Assembly: GCF_030848805.1 (NCBI RefSeq) | Contig: NC_092363.1 | Location: 16,152,600-16,216,599, forward strand | Source of the DNA: Temnothorax longispinosus | Lineage: Eukaryota; Arthropoda; Insecta; Hymenoptera; Formicidae | Length of the DNA stretch: 64,000 nucleotides | Direction: 5' to 3' | Shown: positions 1 through 11,592 of the stretch, one piece after another | How the letters are laid out: the number at the start of each line of letters is the position of its first letter | How positions within the stretch are numbered: the first letter of the stretch is position 1 | Notes under the pieces: model-generated | The model's database searches: none | Seen by the model: only the letters and a program-made list of their open reading frames with translations | What the model was told of the DNA's origin: nothing | Program-made: the position numbers and the translations under genes

Positions 1-1924
1 CAACGGTATTTAACAGCGCCTTTCATATCATTAAAGTTGTGGCAGTTGTGGCACTATCGTGACAACTCGACTACGTTGTTCCTTCTTCATCCTTTGTGTC
101 GAATATTGTTCTACAAAATTTAAAGAGATTCTAATCAATTATTTTGATAGATCGATACTGATGCAATCGTTTCGGAAAACTCGATTTTACGTTACACCGC
201 TTTCTCTAAAGTTGCGCTACGTTGCACGTGGTACACGTGTACAGAATATTACTTAGTGCACTGTAGTGCACTGCATGCCAGCGTTCACGATCAACATACG
301 GTGTTGTTCAACCTCTCGCCGATCATCATTTATAATAAATCTTGTATTAAGGTATTCTAAAATGTTTCTAAAATAAATGATCATATATTTCGGGAGCGTA
401 CTTTACTTACATTGTGTTAATCAAATGATATTATATCTTTTATATCTATTTTGCGTAATTTATTAATGTAATTTTATCGATTAGTAGAACGTTCTGAAGA
501 AGACCAAATAGGTCGAAACGTAAATGTTATATATACATATGTTTATTAAATTTTAATTTTAAACTAACATCTAAAATTTCTTTGCTCGTATTTTGGCCGT
601 TTAACCTTCCTTAGCAAATGATATTATAAACATATGTTCGCAAATGCTTCAGTACCGAGTTACAATCTTTCAAGTATTCGTAGTTCGATCTTATATTTTA
701 AATACGTTTGGATACGATCAGATTATTGCGAGTACCGTTCGTAACTTTGCATTTAAAAAAAATAATCGAAATGGTTTTCTGTAGATATTTTCCTGAACAT
801 CTTTTGCCCGAACAAAGCCATTATATATGCTCTGTTATTCCTATTTATCATTTATACATATATAAAACATTTATTATTTGTATATAAAACATCTGTGCCA
901 TTTTAGAATAATGACATGTCGTAATGTTAAAATTAACCATCGATGTTCAAACAAATTAAAATTATATTTACTGCTTAAGATCTCAGTTCGAACATCTTTT
1001 CGGTACTGAAGCACTTTCGAACGATACACAATATATTCTTTAATCTGTGAAATAAGTAGATAAACTTTTACAGCTTCTTATTTTATAAGCATCCTAGACA
1101 AAAAAATATTGTCATATATACAACGTAATATATACAATATATACAATAATATCTCATAATTATTATATTAATATATTAGTTAATGCAGATAAATTATGTC
1201 TGTTATATACTTTTTCTTCCCTTAAAAATGGAAGGTTTGTGATTTCGCAGATAATTCATATTAATACTTTTTTATATCTCATAAAAAAATATATCGTAAA
1301 AGTCAAAGAAAAACATTCCATTTCGTCCAATTTCGTCATCTCTTTCCGTAAATTAGTCAGGCACGACGCCAACTATTAAATCGAATTCATTATTGTCCCA
1401 ACGGTCTTACAATTAGACTTTTACGACAACTTTACGAGCCGTTGCAATTCTTGGCAGGTCCCATGTGTTTTGCAACAGATCGTAATATAGTCAATGAACT
1501 TAGATTCTCGTATTTTATAAATGCAACACGCAAAAAGTGAAAATAAAACTTTGGATTTTTAGTATAACTACCCTGTTCACAAACGCAATTATCAAAAAAG
1601 AATAAAAGCAAAAGAATCCCATTATTGTAAAATAAATTTTATGCCATAAAGTAAATCGAATTATAACATGAAATATATATATATATATATGGAAAATACG
1701 CTTTAAAACATTTTGTGTTTCTCCAGATGCCATACAGATTGGGAAACGCAACGTGATACTTCAATCGTGAAAAAAATCGAAACAATGCAATAGTGCGAGT
1801 GGCTGAAACGAGAACGTGCTATCGACATGTTAAATACAAAAAAGAGATAAGAACGACAAAGAAGAAATTGCCTAACTGAAAAGCCTAATCGAATCGTAAC
1901 GTGTGGAATCAATAACGATACAAG
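1..1924. other. AT-rich gene-free stretch upstream of the 5'-nucleotidase
   Basis: I see no coding exon here. The sequence is strongly AT-rich with short TA runs (for example around 1674-1690) and only short chance reading frames. It holds one recognisable motif, the hammerhead-like core described separately. The last few hundred bases should contain the promoter and 5' leader of the downstream nucleotidase, but no core promoter element stands out. Confidence 0.6.
494..534 (+). ncRNA. Hammerhead-ribozyme-like core, probably a decayed retroelement remnant
   Basis: Read 5' to 3', the stretch has CTGAAGA (494-500, fits the CUGANGA box), a GACC/GGTC hairpin (502-505 with 511-514, loop AAATA), GAAA (515-518), then a tiny ACGT/ATGT stem III. 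This is the order of a type I hammerhead with the minimal stem III known from Penelope-like elements and retrozymes. Against it: one extra A (501) lies between the CUGANGA box and stem II, and stem I beyond the first pair does not form convincingly. I read it as a degenerate copy, not a proven active ribozyme. Confidence 0.35.
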
Positions 1925-4900
1925 ATGTCAATCATTTGGCTTGTAAATTGCTGCATTACCGTGTTACTGATAATCGCAAACGAGAGCTTCGCAAATCCCA
2001 CTTTACGAAAGGATGAAGAATTCACTGTTCGAATCGTTCACACGAATGACATGCACGCGAGGTGATCTTATTTTTCATTGTTGAAATAAAAAGATATTAA
2101 AAATATTTCTTATTTTCATTGTAAAACAAAACAATTGTACAAATTTGAATGGGTCTTTCTCTACAAAACAAGGAAGTTAATTGTTCTTTTTAAATATATA
2201 TAATTGCATTATTTAAATTATGTTTGCTCTTTGTACAGTTCGTATATTACAGTTTAATTCAATATATTCACGCTAACGATAATTATCGCCATCGAGCTAA
2301 TCAGAAATGTTAAGACAGTTAATTACCTTCCACACCCATGTGTCAACTATAGACATTGCATTGCACGCGTGGTGCTATTTGTCGAGACAATTTCCTTGTT
2401 TCTCTGACGTTATAATTTATGTGATTAAGTCATCTAGTTCTGGGATATCACCTTGAGAGTTTCGTTATGTAATATAATTTTTAGATTCGAAGAGACGTCG
2501 CAATTATCGACAACGTGTACGCCAGCGGACTCCAAAGCTGGGAAATGTTACGGAGGTTTCGCCAGAATCGCCACTTTAGTCCGTCAAGCGAAATCGGAGT
2601 CGCCTTCGACGATCTTCCTAAATGCTGGCGACACTTATCAAGGAACTGCATGGTACAACGTGTACAAGTGGAAGGCGGTTACTTGGTTCATGAACCTTTT
2701 GGCGCCAGACGCTATAGTAAATATTATCTTCTATCATATTTCTAAGCAAGACCCCGAAACTAGAAAAATATTTAAATAACTAAAAATTTTTTGCTAATTA
2801 TATAAGTTATTAAATTTTAAATAGAGTTTCTGCATTAAATATTTGCTTACAATTCATTTTATGAAATAATTATAAATAAATATAAATAATTTGTCAAAAA
2901 AATCACAGCAATATATTTAAATAAAATAAGAGCTAGAGCTTCGTTCGTCATTGCATTAAATGAATTCTGACAGAGTTTGGGCAACCACGAGTTCGATGAC
3001 GGTGTCGAAGGTTTGATACCTTTTATACAAAATGCCTCATATCCCATCTTGACGACAAATCTGGATCTTAGCGAGCAGCCGGACCTGGCCGCCACGAATC
3101 TAAAGAATAGCACGATTCTCGAAGTGAGCGGCAAAAAGATCGGCGTGATCGGTTATCTGACGCCGGAAACGAAAATCTTGTCGACTACCGAAAAAGTAAT
3201 TTTCAAAGATGAGGTGGAGTCTATCAGGGAAGAAGTTAAGAAGTTAAAGGAGAAGGGTGTCGACATTCTCATCGCTCTGGGTCACTCGGGCTTCGAGGTC
3301 GATAAGAAGATAGCACGGGAGGTCGAGGACATCGATCTGGTGATCGGGGGTCATACGAATACCTTTCTATATCGCGGTCTACCGCCGGACGTTGAGGTAC
3401 CAGAGGGATTTTATCCTACGGAAGTAGTGCAGAAGAGCGGCAGAAAAGTTTATGTCGTACAGGCATACGCATATACTAAATACCTGGGTAATTTCTCCGT
3501 GAGTTTCGATATTAAAGGAGAGGTAACGCATATAGAAGGAAACCCGATTCTTGTGGACGCCAACGTGGAGGAGGTAAATTTGCGAAAAAGCGCCAAAGAG
3601 TTACTTGCGAATGACAAAAATATATAATCCACGTTATACATATCACTTAGAAGAGAACAAAAACTGCATGACATTTATGTACATACATACGTATGTACAA
3701 TTATACATATATATATATAGAAATAGCCGAAAACACTTAATACATATTTTCCCAAAAATATGAAAGCTCAATATATTTATTTATTAAGTATGATATTCAT
3801 TATCGTTTCTTACCGCAGGCGGAAGATGTTCTAAAAATGATAAACGAGAAAAGAGGACCCATCGACCAATTACAACAACAAGTTATCGGAAAAACGCGAG
3901 TGCTCCTGGACGGAGACAGCAAAAACTGTAGACGACGAGAATGCAACATGGGCAACTTGATCTGCGATGCTTTACTCGATTATGTAAGACATCTTCAATC
4001 GATGTAATAAACACTTTCTCGTTATCGAAATATGTTGCGAAATAATCTTGAGAAAGATGATTGATGTGCTTTCCTTTTGCTCGTAGTACGCCGGGGAATA
4101 TCTGAACAAGGATGGATGGACGGACGCTGCCATCGCGGTGCAGAATAGCGGCAGCATCAGGTCGTCCATCACCAGAGCCAGAGACGACCAGGTTTAATTA
4201 ATATGCGCTCTACAATTTTAATTCTTGTTAATTTGCACTGGCAAACCTTATATAATATTAGTAAAATTGTTTACAGGTCACTCGAGGAGACATTCTAAGT
4301 GTTTTGCCCTTCGGAAACGTCATCGTCAAAGCTTCCATGACAGGCCAACAGCTTCTCTCGATGCTGGAGTGGAGCGTTCATAATATCGACAACTTAACTT
4401 CTACCGGGAATCTATTCGGCGCTTATCTACAATATTCGGGATTGCAGGCAATTTGTTTAAACCTAAATCTATCTAGCTCAAAAGAAAATTAAGTCCAGTC
4501 TTTTAAACATTGATTGATGGTTTTCACGATGGTTTGCGCATTATTTCCTTAGAGAAAAATTTGCATAATTTACAGGTGGTCTATGACGTGAGTCAACCAC
4601 CGAACTCAAGGGTAGTTTCGGTTCAAGTTCAATGCGCAGCTTGCCGAGTACCGGCATACAGTCAACTCCAGAAGAATGTTACCTACAATGTCCTCGTGAA
4701 TAATTTCCTCGCAAAAGGCGGAGATGGTTTTCACATGCTGGAAGGTCTTAAAACAACTCCCCTCAGTATGTTTACATTATTATTACAGCATCCATTACAC
4801 ACGGTATCTTTAAGCTTTCACTTTCTTTCATCATTCATTGAATATTTTTTCAATATAATCGTTGAATTTTAACAGGTGTCACTACATCAGAGGTATTAGA

Positions 4901-5063
4901 ACAGTATTTTAAAAAACATAGTCCGGTGCACCCAGGCGTGGAATGGCGAATCTTGTACAAAGATAGCGGAAACAATGAAAATTTTAGTAATCTTGGGACA
5001 ACGCATCAATCCGTTGGAATGACAATTCTGCTATCAATCATTACTTGGTTGTCATTGACATAA
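1925..5063 (+). CDS. Secreted/GPI-type 5'-nucleotidase (apyrase family)
   Basis: Eight exons: 1925-2061, 2485-2716, 2974-3573, 3819-3983, 4087-4191, 4277-4447, 4576-4765, 4876-5063; 595 residues. The protein starts with a hydrophobic signal peptide. An N-terminal calcineurin-like metallophosphatase domain follows, with the metal-site motifs HTNDMHARFEE (about residue 40), AGDTYQGTAWYN, GNHEFDDG, GHSGFE and GGHTNTFLY. The C-terminal 5'-nucleotidase domain includes the MGNLICDALLDY and QNSGSIRSSI segments. The last 20 or so residues are hydrophobic after a small polar region, as expected for a GPI-anchor signal. The family hydrolyses extracellular nucleotides (AMP to adenosine, or ATP/ADP in apyrases); sequence alone does not settle the substrate. 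Exon 6 appears to end in a GC donor. It is convergent with SMYD4. Confidence 0.9.
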
Positions 5064-5574
5064 TGAGAACACTATGACTTAAAATACTTAAATGATTCTA
5101 AATAATAAGCGAATTACGCATATTGAATTCTTTGATAGCTGTATTTATATATTTTACCATTTTACACTACCTCAATATTATCTACAATTTACACAGTTTT
5201 TATATCCTTCTTCATTAGTGCGCGCGTAACAGTGAGTGAAAACATATAAAAAAAAGATATATAGGACAACAGGAAAAATGGCTGATACGAATTTAACACA
5301 CAGTATTGTTCACCATAATTTTAATCTTTTAAAAATATTAAACATATCAAAAAGTTACACTTAATAAATATAACATTATGTATGTAAACCTTTTTAATAT
5401 ATCTTTTTAAAAAATATTTTTTGTGAAAAAAATTCTTATGTACGTCATATGTAAAAAGTATTGATTTTTTCTCTCAAGAAGTTTTTGTAATATGGGCTTC
5501 TTAATGCTATTAATCGTACACGAATAAGGATGGTAATAATAACGTTGTTTCATCAGTCAAAAAATATAGCCCCT
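5064..5574. other. Convergent 3' spacer between 5'-nucleotidase and SMYD4
   Basis: AT-rich sequence that must hold the 3' ends of both convergent transcripts. I see no exon or structured element. Confidence 0.5.
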
Positions 5575-7916
5575 TTACTTCCTATGTGTCCGTACTTGTG
5601 GTATTTCGTATATATTCCCGTACAAGTCATATACCCGTTTTAAAGTCTCGATAACGTTACTCATTTCATGGCAAGGCATCGGCGCGCAATTGTGCAGTAC
5701 TCGTACCATTTTCAGTAAGTCTTCAATTATGTAAGACTTATCATGCACCTTGCCCTTTGTTGCTAAATCAACATATATATTAAATTTCCTTAATGCCTTT
5801 TTTATTTTAACCTTATCCTCTGGTTTCTTCACTAAAGTCTGTACCCAAAACAAAACAAATCAAATATTATATTATCATTAAAACGTACACGTCGATCGTT
5901 ATTAATTGAATTTATTTTTTACTATACATTGCACGACTGTAATTCGTGATATAAAGGCCAATCTTCCTGGCAAGGTATGCAATCACAGGTGAAATAATAC
6001 TGTTTTAGTAGCTTCTGTTGTCTCGTTGCTCTTGGCGTAATAGCATAGTGTTTGCCATAATTGTCTAATAACTGTAATAAGATAATATATATTGTGAATA
6101 ATAACTTGATTTTTATATACAATATAGTTTACATACAATAAAAATTAATAGTTTAATACCTGCTCGCCCTTTCGAATAGGATACATGACATATATCACTA
6201 TGTGCTTAGGTCTCGAGTGCCTTAATATATTTGGATCGCAGCTGTGATTAAATAAGCTAAAAAATGGCATAGCGGCTATGCCGCGTTCTACACAGTCTAA
6301 ACCTTGCGTTTCACCAAACTGCAAATATAAAATTTAATTGACAAATTGATAAAATAAAATTGTAAAAGAAACGAATAATAAAAGATCATTGACACATCTG
6401 AAAAATATGTGAAAATAAATAAATTGCAAATATATAAAAATATCGATAAAATATACTAGCATACACAGCCGATATCATACAGTGTGCATATTGCTGGGGA
6501 TTATTTGCTGATGTCTTAAAATAAGGCCGCCAAAAAATGTAACGTCGTTGTTTTTCGCCAATGCGCTTAAATCCTCTGGTAATTTAGCACCAAATATCAC
6601 AGTGCGCGTCGCTAAAAAGTATAAAATAAAGCAAGTATCCAAAGACCTCTTGAAGAGATCAGAGACGGATCTTTTTTCAGTATTCGTTACAAGACTATAC
6701 ACGCTAATGTATCTGTCGCTATGTAATTTCCCATCTCGAGAAAAACCTTTCGTCCGTGGATCTGAAAAACAATGGTATATTGTATATTGTGACGTACTCT
6801 ATTATTTAAAACAAAAAAAAAGTATAAATATTAAATACCATCATGTTCGTCAACTTCTTTTAGCATTGTCCTCAATTCCGTAATACCACCCGCTTCTCTT
6901 AGAGCGAGCACGGCAAGCCTTATACTAAACAAATCAAGATTATAGAAGGCATATTCGATCAAAGGAGGGAAGATAGCGCATTCTATATCATGACATTTCT
7001 TCCATTCGATAATTCTGCATTCTTCCGAACAATACATCGCGTAAGTGCAATAGTTACATGGTACGTTCGCCCAACACACTCTTAAACAATTTGAGCAATG
7101 CGTCTGCATATTTTCTTGCATTAATATTAACGAGTAAGGTTTTTCTACAGCAATCACTTCCCCTGGATCAATATCACGAGTAGCAACAATGTGTCTGCCG
7201 TAGCGATTATTATATTTTATGGCTACTGCATCTGACGCACAAGGAACTTCATTATTGTGAGATTGAGTAGTAGGGAGAGGAGGAGGTTCCGATATCTTTG
7301 CGTCTGTATTCATAGTACGTAGCTCCGTCTGTACAGTCTTATCGCGTAAATTGTCAAGCTTTGCTTTTAATTTTTCTCGACTTGTATCATTAGAAGACAT
7401 CTTATCTAGCCAATACTGCGCCTCTTTAAGTATATCTTCTACAGAATAATTTCTCAAAATTATTAAGCATTCTGTCTTACGCAAATAAAGCTTAGCTTTT
7501 AAATTATCAGGATAACTTAGGGCTAGGGCTCTGTCGATGTCCTGAATGCATTCCAAATACAAGCCTACGTGAAACAACACTGCTGATCTATTGGCATAAC
7601 CAAGAGCAAGTTGCTCAGACGGATAAGGCGCAAAGGCTATACTCTTTGTATATAATTTCAGCGCATCGATGCACGTCGTATTATTGAAGATACCTTTGAC
7701 AAAAACTTGATTGCCTTGTTCCCGCAATTTTTCCGATTCTTTGGCATTTTTTGGCATACCAGTTGTAGTAGGAACTATATCATATTCTTGTATTACATTC
7801 AGAGTAAATACTACACGTTCCTGATCAGTCTTTAGTTTCTTATACCGATCTGTCAGCTCGTGATGCTTGCCTGCTACAATCAATCTGGTATTTAATGTAT
7901 CCTGTATCTTATCCAT
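5575..7916 (-). CDS. SMYD4: SMYD4-like protein-lysine N-methyltransferase (TPR-MYND-SET)
   Basis: Five exons on the minus strand, in coding order 7916-6839, 6761-6481, 6318-6160, 6071-5928, 5838-5575; 641 residues. The first exon carries an N-terminal TPR-like helical region (from about residue 80, including GNQVFVKGIFNN and ALGYANRSAVLFH). The split SET domain starts at YGRHIVATRDIDPGEVI, and a MYND zinc finger is inserted in it with the Cys/His series CSNCLRVCW...CNYC...CSEECR...HDIEC. Exon 3 has the SET signature FNHSCDPN. Exon 4 has the DNYGKHY motif and the post-SET CDCIPC cysteines. The start chosen is the first ATG (MDKIQDTLN); upstream in-frame codons have no ATG. SMYD4 proteins methylate lysines and act in heart and muscle development in other animals; the insect role is inferred. 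Confidence 0.9.
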
Positions 7917-9619
7917 TTCGTTTTCTTGGAAATATTTCACTGACAGTATATTATTCTAATATTTTTATGTATGCCTGCACGTAGGACAGGATCTAGAAAA
8001 AGAAACCATCCATTTTCTGACAATCTGATAATCAACATTGTAAAACAGTATATTAAGTATATATTCAATTTTATTATTACTGTTTCCAAAATATTTGGAT
8101 CAAAGAAAATTTGATATCGAATGCGATATTTGCATCATAGACATTTACATTTTTTATTAAACGTACTTCTAAGGTATCCAATATTAACTATTATATTACA
8201 TGTGTGTGTGTATTATAGTATATACACACTCTATCTCGAAATTTGCAACATTTTCTTTGTTTTATTACAGTTCATCGGTATATTCATAAACAAAAGTATA
8301 GTCTATGATGACTATGATCAACAGAATAGCTAGACGCTAAACCAACGATAAATGATTCAACTTGTTGAATGTGAAATGTGACTCCGAAAACAATTTCGTT
8401 CCTACAACGATCTTTATTTTACGATCGTAGTCTGATCCACGAGTTTATCCACGTTTATCGAGAAGACAATAGGGAAACTTACCCGGCTGAATTGCTGATA
8501 GAACAAAAAAAACCACTTCTTTCTCTGTATGCTCCGTATACCGAACTGTTGCCATGTAGATCCGGATTTCGGCTAGGATCCTAGGATATTCAGGCCTTCT
8601 GGGATATTCTTGGAGTTCTTGGACACATTCTTGGACGCCAGCCAAAATTTAATAACAAACGAAGAGAAGCCTGAGAGAGGCCATCCCTGATCCCGGCATT
8701 CCCGGCCTTTTTCACGAGACTGTCGAAACCAGTCGAAACTGTCTAACCAGAGAGAAGAATGAGAGGCGCAATGACGGCGATTTTCTTGGGACGCTTTTGC
8801 TAGGCCGTACAGTAGCGCCACACATCCACTTTCAGGAATTGGAACTACGAGCCACATCCACTTTTCGATACTGTCGATGAATTTGGTTCATGTCCGTGCT
8901 ATGTATACTGTGTATACATGCCGGGAGCCTCCAAATCCGGCCGAATCACGTTCGGCCGCTCTCGCCGCCCGCCGCGCGTCGGCGCGGCACGTGGCACGTG
9001 GCACGTGCCACGTGCGTGACATTCATTTACGCGGCATATATCTCGCCATGAAAAAGACCGGGATGGCCTCTCTCAAGCTTTTTTTTGGTAACAAACAATA
9101 ACATAGTAATTATTTTAAGTAACTAACGATAATTTGGTGACATTTAAATGCCTATATATATATAACGCGGAAAATTTGATTTAATTAAAAGGTAATGTAT
9201 AATTAACATAACAGATGTATATAATATAATATAAATTGTATTAATTTGTTATGAAATAATTGCGAAGTGTTGTAATAGCAAAATAATAGCAAGATAAAAT
9301 TTCTGTTAGATTAAACAGTGATTTTTTTGTTTCATTGCATGGCATCAATAAGTAAGATTCCTCAAGTTTCAGGAATCCTAATATTTTTAATATCTCTACT
9401 AACACACAAAAAGGAACGTATTCTCCGCGTATCTGCACATAAATTTCTTCGCGCAGTCTCGGTACCGTCGGTACCGATCGCAATAATCAGAAGCGTTATG
9501 TATACACTTACGTCGTCAAGACGACGTATCGACTCCCTCGCTGCAGTACATACGTGTATACTTGTTCGATACATGTGTCGCTGACAATAATCGTCGAACA
9601 AAAGATTGCGTCTGCAAAT
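7917..9619. promoter_or_regulatory. Divergent spacer between SMYD4 and OSCP1
   Basis: No supported exon. The sequence shifts from AT-rich (around 8000-8400) to GC-richer (about 8860-9020) and back. The GC-rich part contains a compact cluster of CACGTG boxes listed separately. As the two flanking genes point away from each other, this region should contain both promoters. Confidence 0.5.
8988..9014. promoter_or_regulatory. Quartet of CACGTG E-boxes at 7-bp spacing
   Basis: Four perfect CACGTG hexamers lie at 8988, 8995, 9002 and 9009, each separated by one base. CACGTG is the canonical site of bHLH factors such as CLOCK/CYCLE, MYC/MAX and USF. The exact 7-bp periodicity places successive sites about two-thirds of a helical turn apart. 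Binding is inferred from the motif only. Confidence 0.5.
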
Positions 9620-11289
9620 ATGGCTTTACATTCGACACCCATCCTATATTTGAATATGGGCGGCGAAATGTTGTATGTTTTGCGACAGAGGCTGAAGGCG
9701 CAAAAAATCGACGTCGACAAGACAATACAAGGTGAGAGTATTGTACACTCGAAATTTCGAGTACCTCGAAAATATTTTATAAATATTTTGCTAATATTTT
9801 TTTACAAATATAATATGATTTATAATTCCACTGATGATCTTTTATAACGATTTTATAGCAATCTTTTACACAATTATAGTATTATATTCTGACAATTTTT
9901 AAATATCTCAAACACAAGTTCTATCATTCAATCCGATTGTCAATTATTATATTACGATAAAATATTGTATATCATTATTTGCTGGAAAGACCTCATATAT
10001 ATAATATTATAAGATTGATAAAAATTGATTAATTTTTTTATACTCTCAAAGTAAGATGTATAGCAGCACTAAAAAATAAAAGAATTTTTTTTAGATATTT
10101 AAAAGCGCGTTAATAATGTTACGCACATGTGGCAAGACTAGTTAATACAATAGTTTAATTACAGTATTGGACGACGTAACAACAGCTTTGCTCAATCCTA
10201 AGATACTGTCGCCGATTTTCGAAGAATCGCCGATGATCGGGGTACTACAATTACGCGCTACTTTAGAGAGCGTCGCTCTTTCATCCATCATGAAGCTGGA
10301 CAAGAGCAGTATGGACAAACTGTTCGATCTGATGATCATGATGGTGAAATATCAATTGAAGGCAGCTACTGGGCCACGAGAAGTTATTCTTATCATTCTG
10401 AATCACATAGACGCAATGCGCGACATGGTCAGCGATGTAAGTGCGCAAAAGTGTGTCAGCATGGTGCATCAGATGATCGTTAACGTGAGTACAACTCATT
10501 GTCAGAGTATAATCAATTTAACAATATTTAATTCAACCAAGGATTTTTGTCCACTTTCCAAAACGCAGTTTTATGGCTGCCTGACCTTTGACGAGGTCTG
10601 GAATGCACGGCAGAGTTGCCTGAAGGAATTAGAGCCGTACAATGTGCGAGTCTCGATTCTTCTGCGACGCGGTCTGCAAAACGATGACGCCAGCTTCAAT
10701 GTAACACCTCAGAAATACGATGAGAAATACGGAGAGCATAGAAATACTCTAGCCACCATGAGGATTAAAGACGTGAGCCCTGAAACGTGCTGTGGAGGAT
10801 CCCTCGATACCTTTGGTGACAGAAAAACATTATTGGGCAAAAATATGTAAGACAAAAAATGCGCAATGCCGAGATCACAGTATAAATACACAGTAATAAT
10901 TACTTATTTTGTTATATAGATATTTGCCAACATATGGCATAACGGAAAGTGCAAGGCGAGACAGCCAACAGTTATTAAGAGATTGCGGTGCAAAAGCAGA
11001 ATTAGGTATGCTGGCTGTTCAACTGGGGACTGAGGAAACCAATTACGAGAGACCGTTCACGCTTAATTTACTATCAAACATGGACGAGGAGAATGTGAAT
11101 AATGCGAATAGGGAAATTGATACTGAGGGAAATAACGCTAAACGAAGCAACGCGGGAAACGAAAAGCCGAAATTGAACGAGGACTATAAAGCCAAACTTG
11201 ATACTGTATATGCGGATTTTTTCGAGGACGAGCACGAAGGTTTGAAACGCAGCATGGATTTGCTCGATCTTCTCGACGAGATCGAATAA
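9620..11289 (+). CDS. OSCP1: OSCP1 (organic solute carrier partner 1)
   Basis: Four exons: 9620-9731, 10165-10484, 10569-10846, 10920-11289; 359 residues. The N-terminus MALHSTPILYLNMGGEMLYV and the segment SSIMKLDKSSMDKLFDLM match the OSCP1 family (human LPLLFLNLGGEMLYIL and ASIMKLNQASMDKLYDLM). Alignment across VNFYGCLTFDEVWN...NVRVSILL against the human protein shows that the 84 nt between exons 2 and 3 are an intron, even though they keep the frame open. The C-terminus is acidic and polar (MDLLDLLDEIE), as in orthologues ending MMDEL. OSCP1 was described as modulating organic-solute transport and is linked to cilia or centrosomes in animals; the insect role is unknown. It is convergent with MECR. 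Confidence 0.92.
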
Positions 11290-11377
11290 TTTAGGATTTT
11301 AACCGATAAAACATAACGCGATGCAATTATTTTTCTTATATTTCCTTGCCTATTTATACACCAATATTTCTATTAGA

Positions 11378-11383
11378 AATAAA
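11378..11383 (+). terminator. Probable polyadenylation signal of OSCP1
   Basis: An AATAAA hexamer lies about 90 bases after the OSCP1 stop codon, at a normal distance for a short 3' UTR. Confidence 0.5.
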
Positions 11384-11592
11384 TACGTTCCCATGTGAAA
11401 AACGTTATTCTCCTATTTTACAAAACATATTTCAGTTTGCTTCGATCTTATCCAAAGCATAAGAAAAACAGTACGTATATATTGCAAAATCCTAAGATGG
11501 TAACTTTACAGGCTATTACACAAATGCACTGACTGTAATTACGGAAAAGTAGAAAATAGATTCTCTGCACGCAAAAATATATAAAAACTTTT

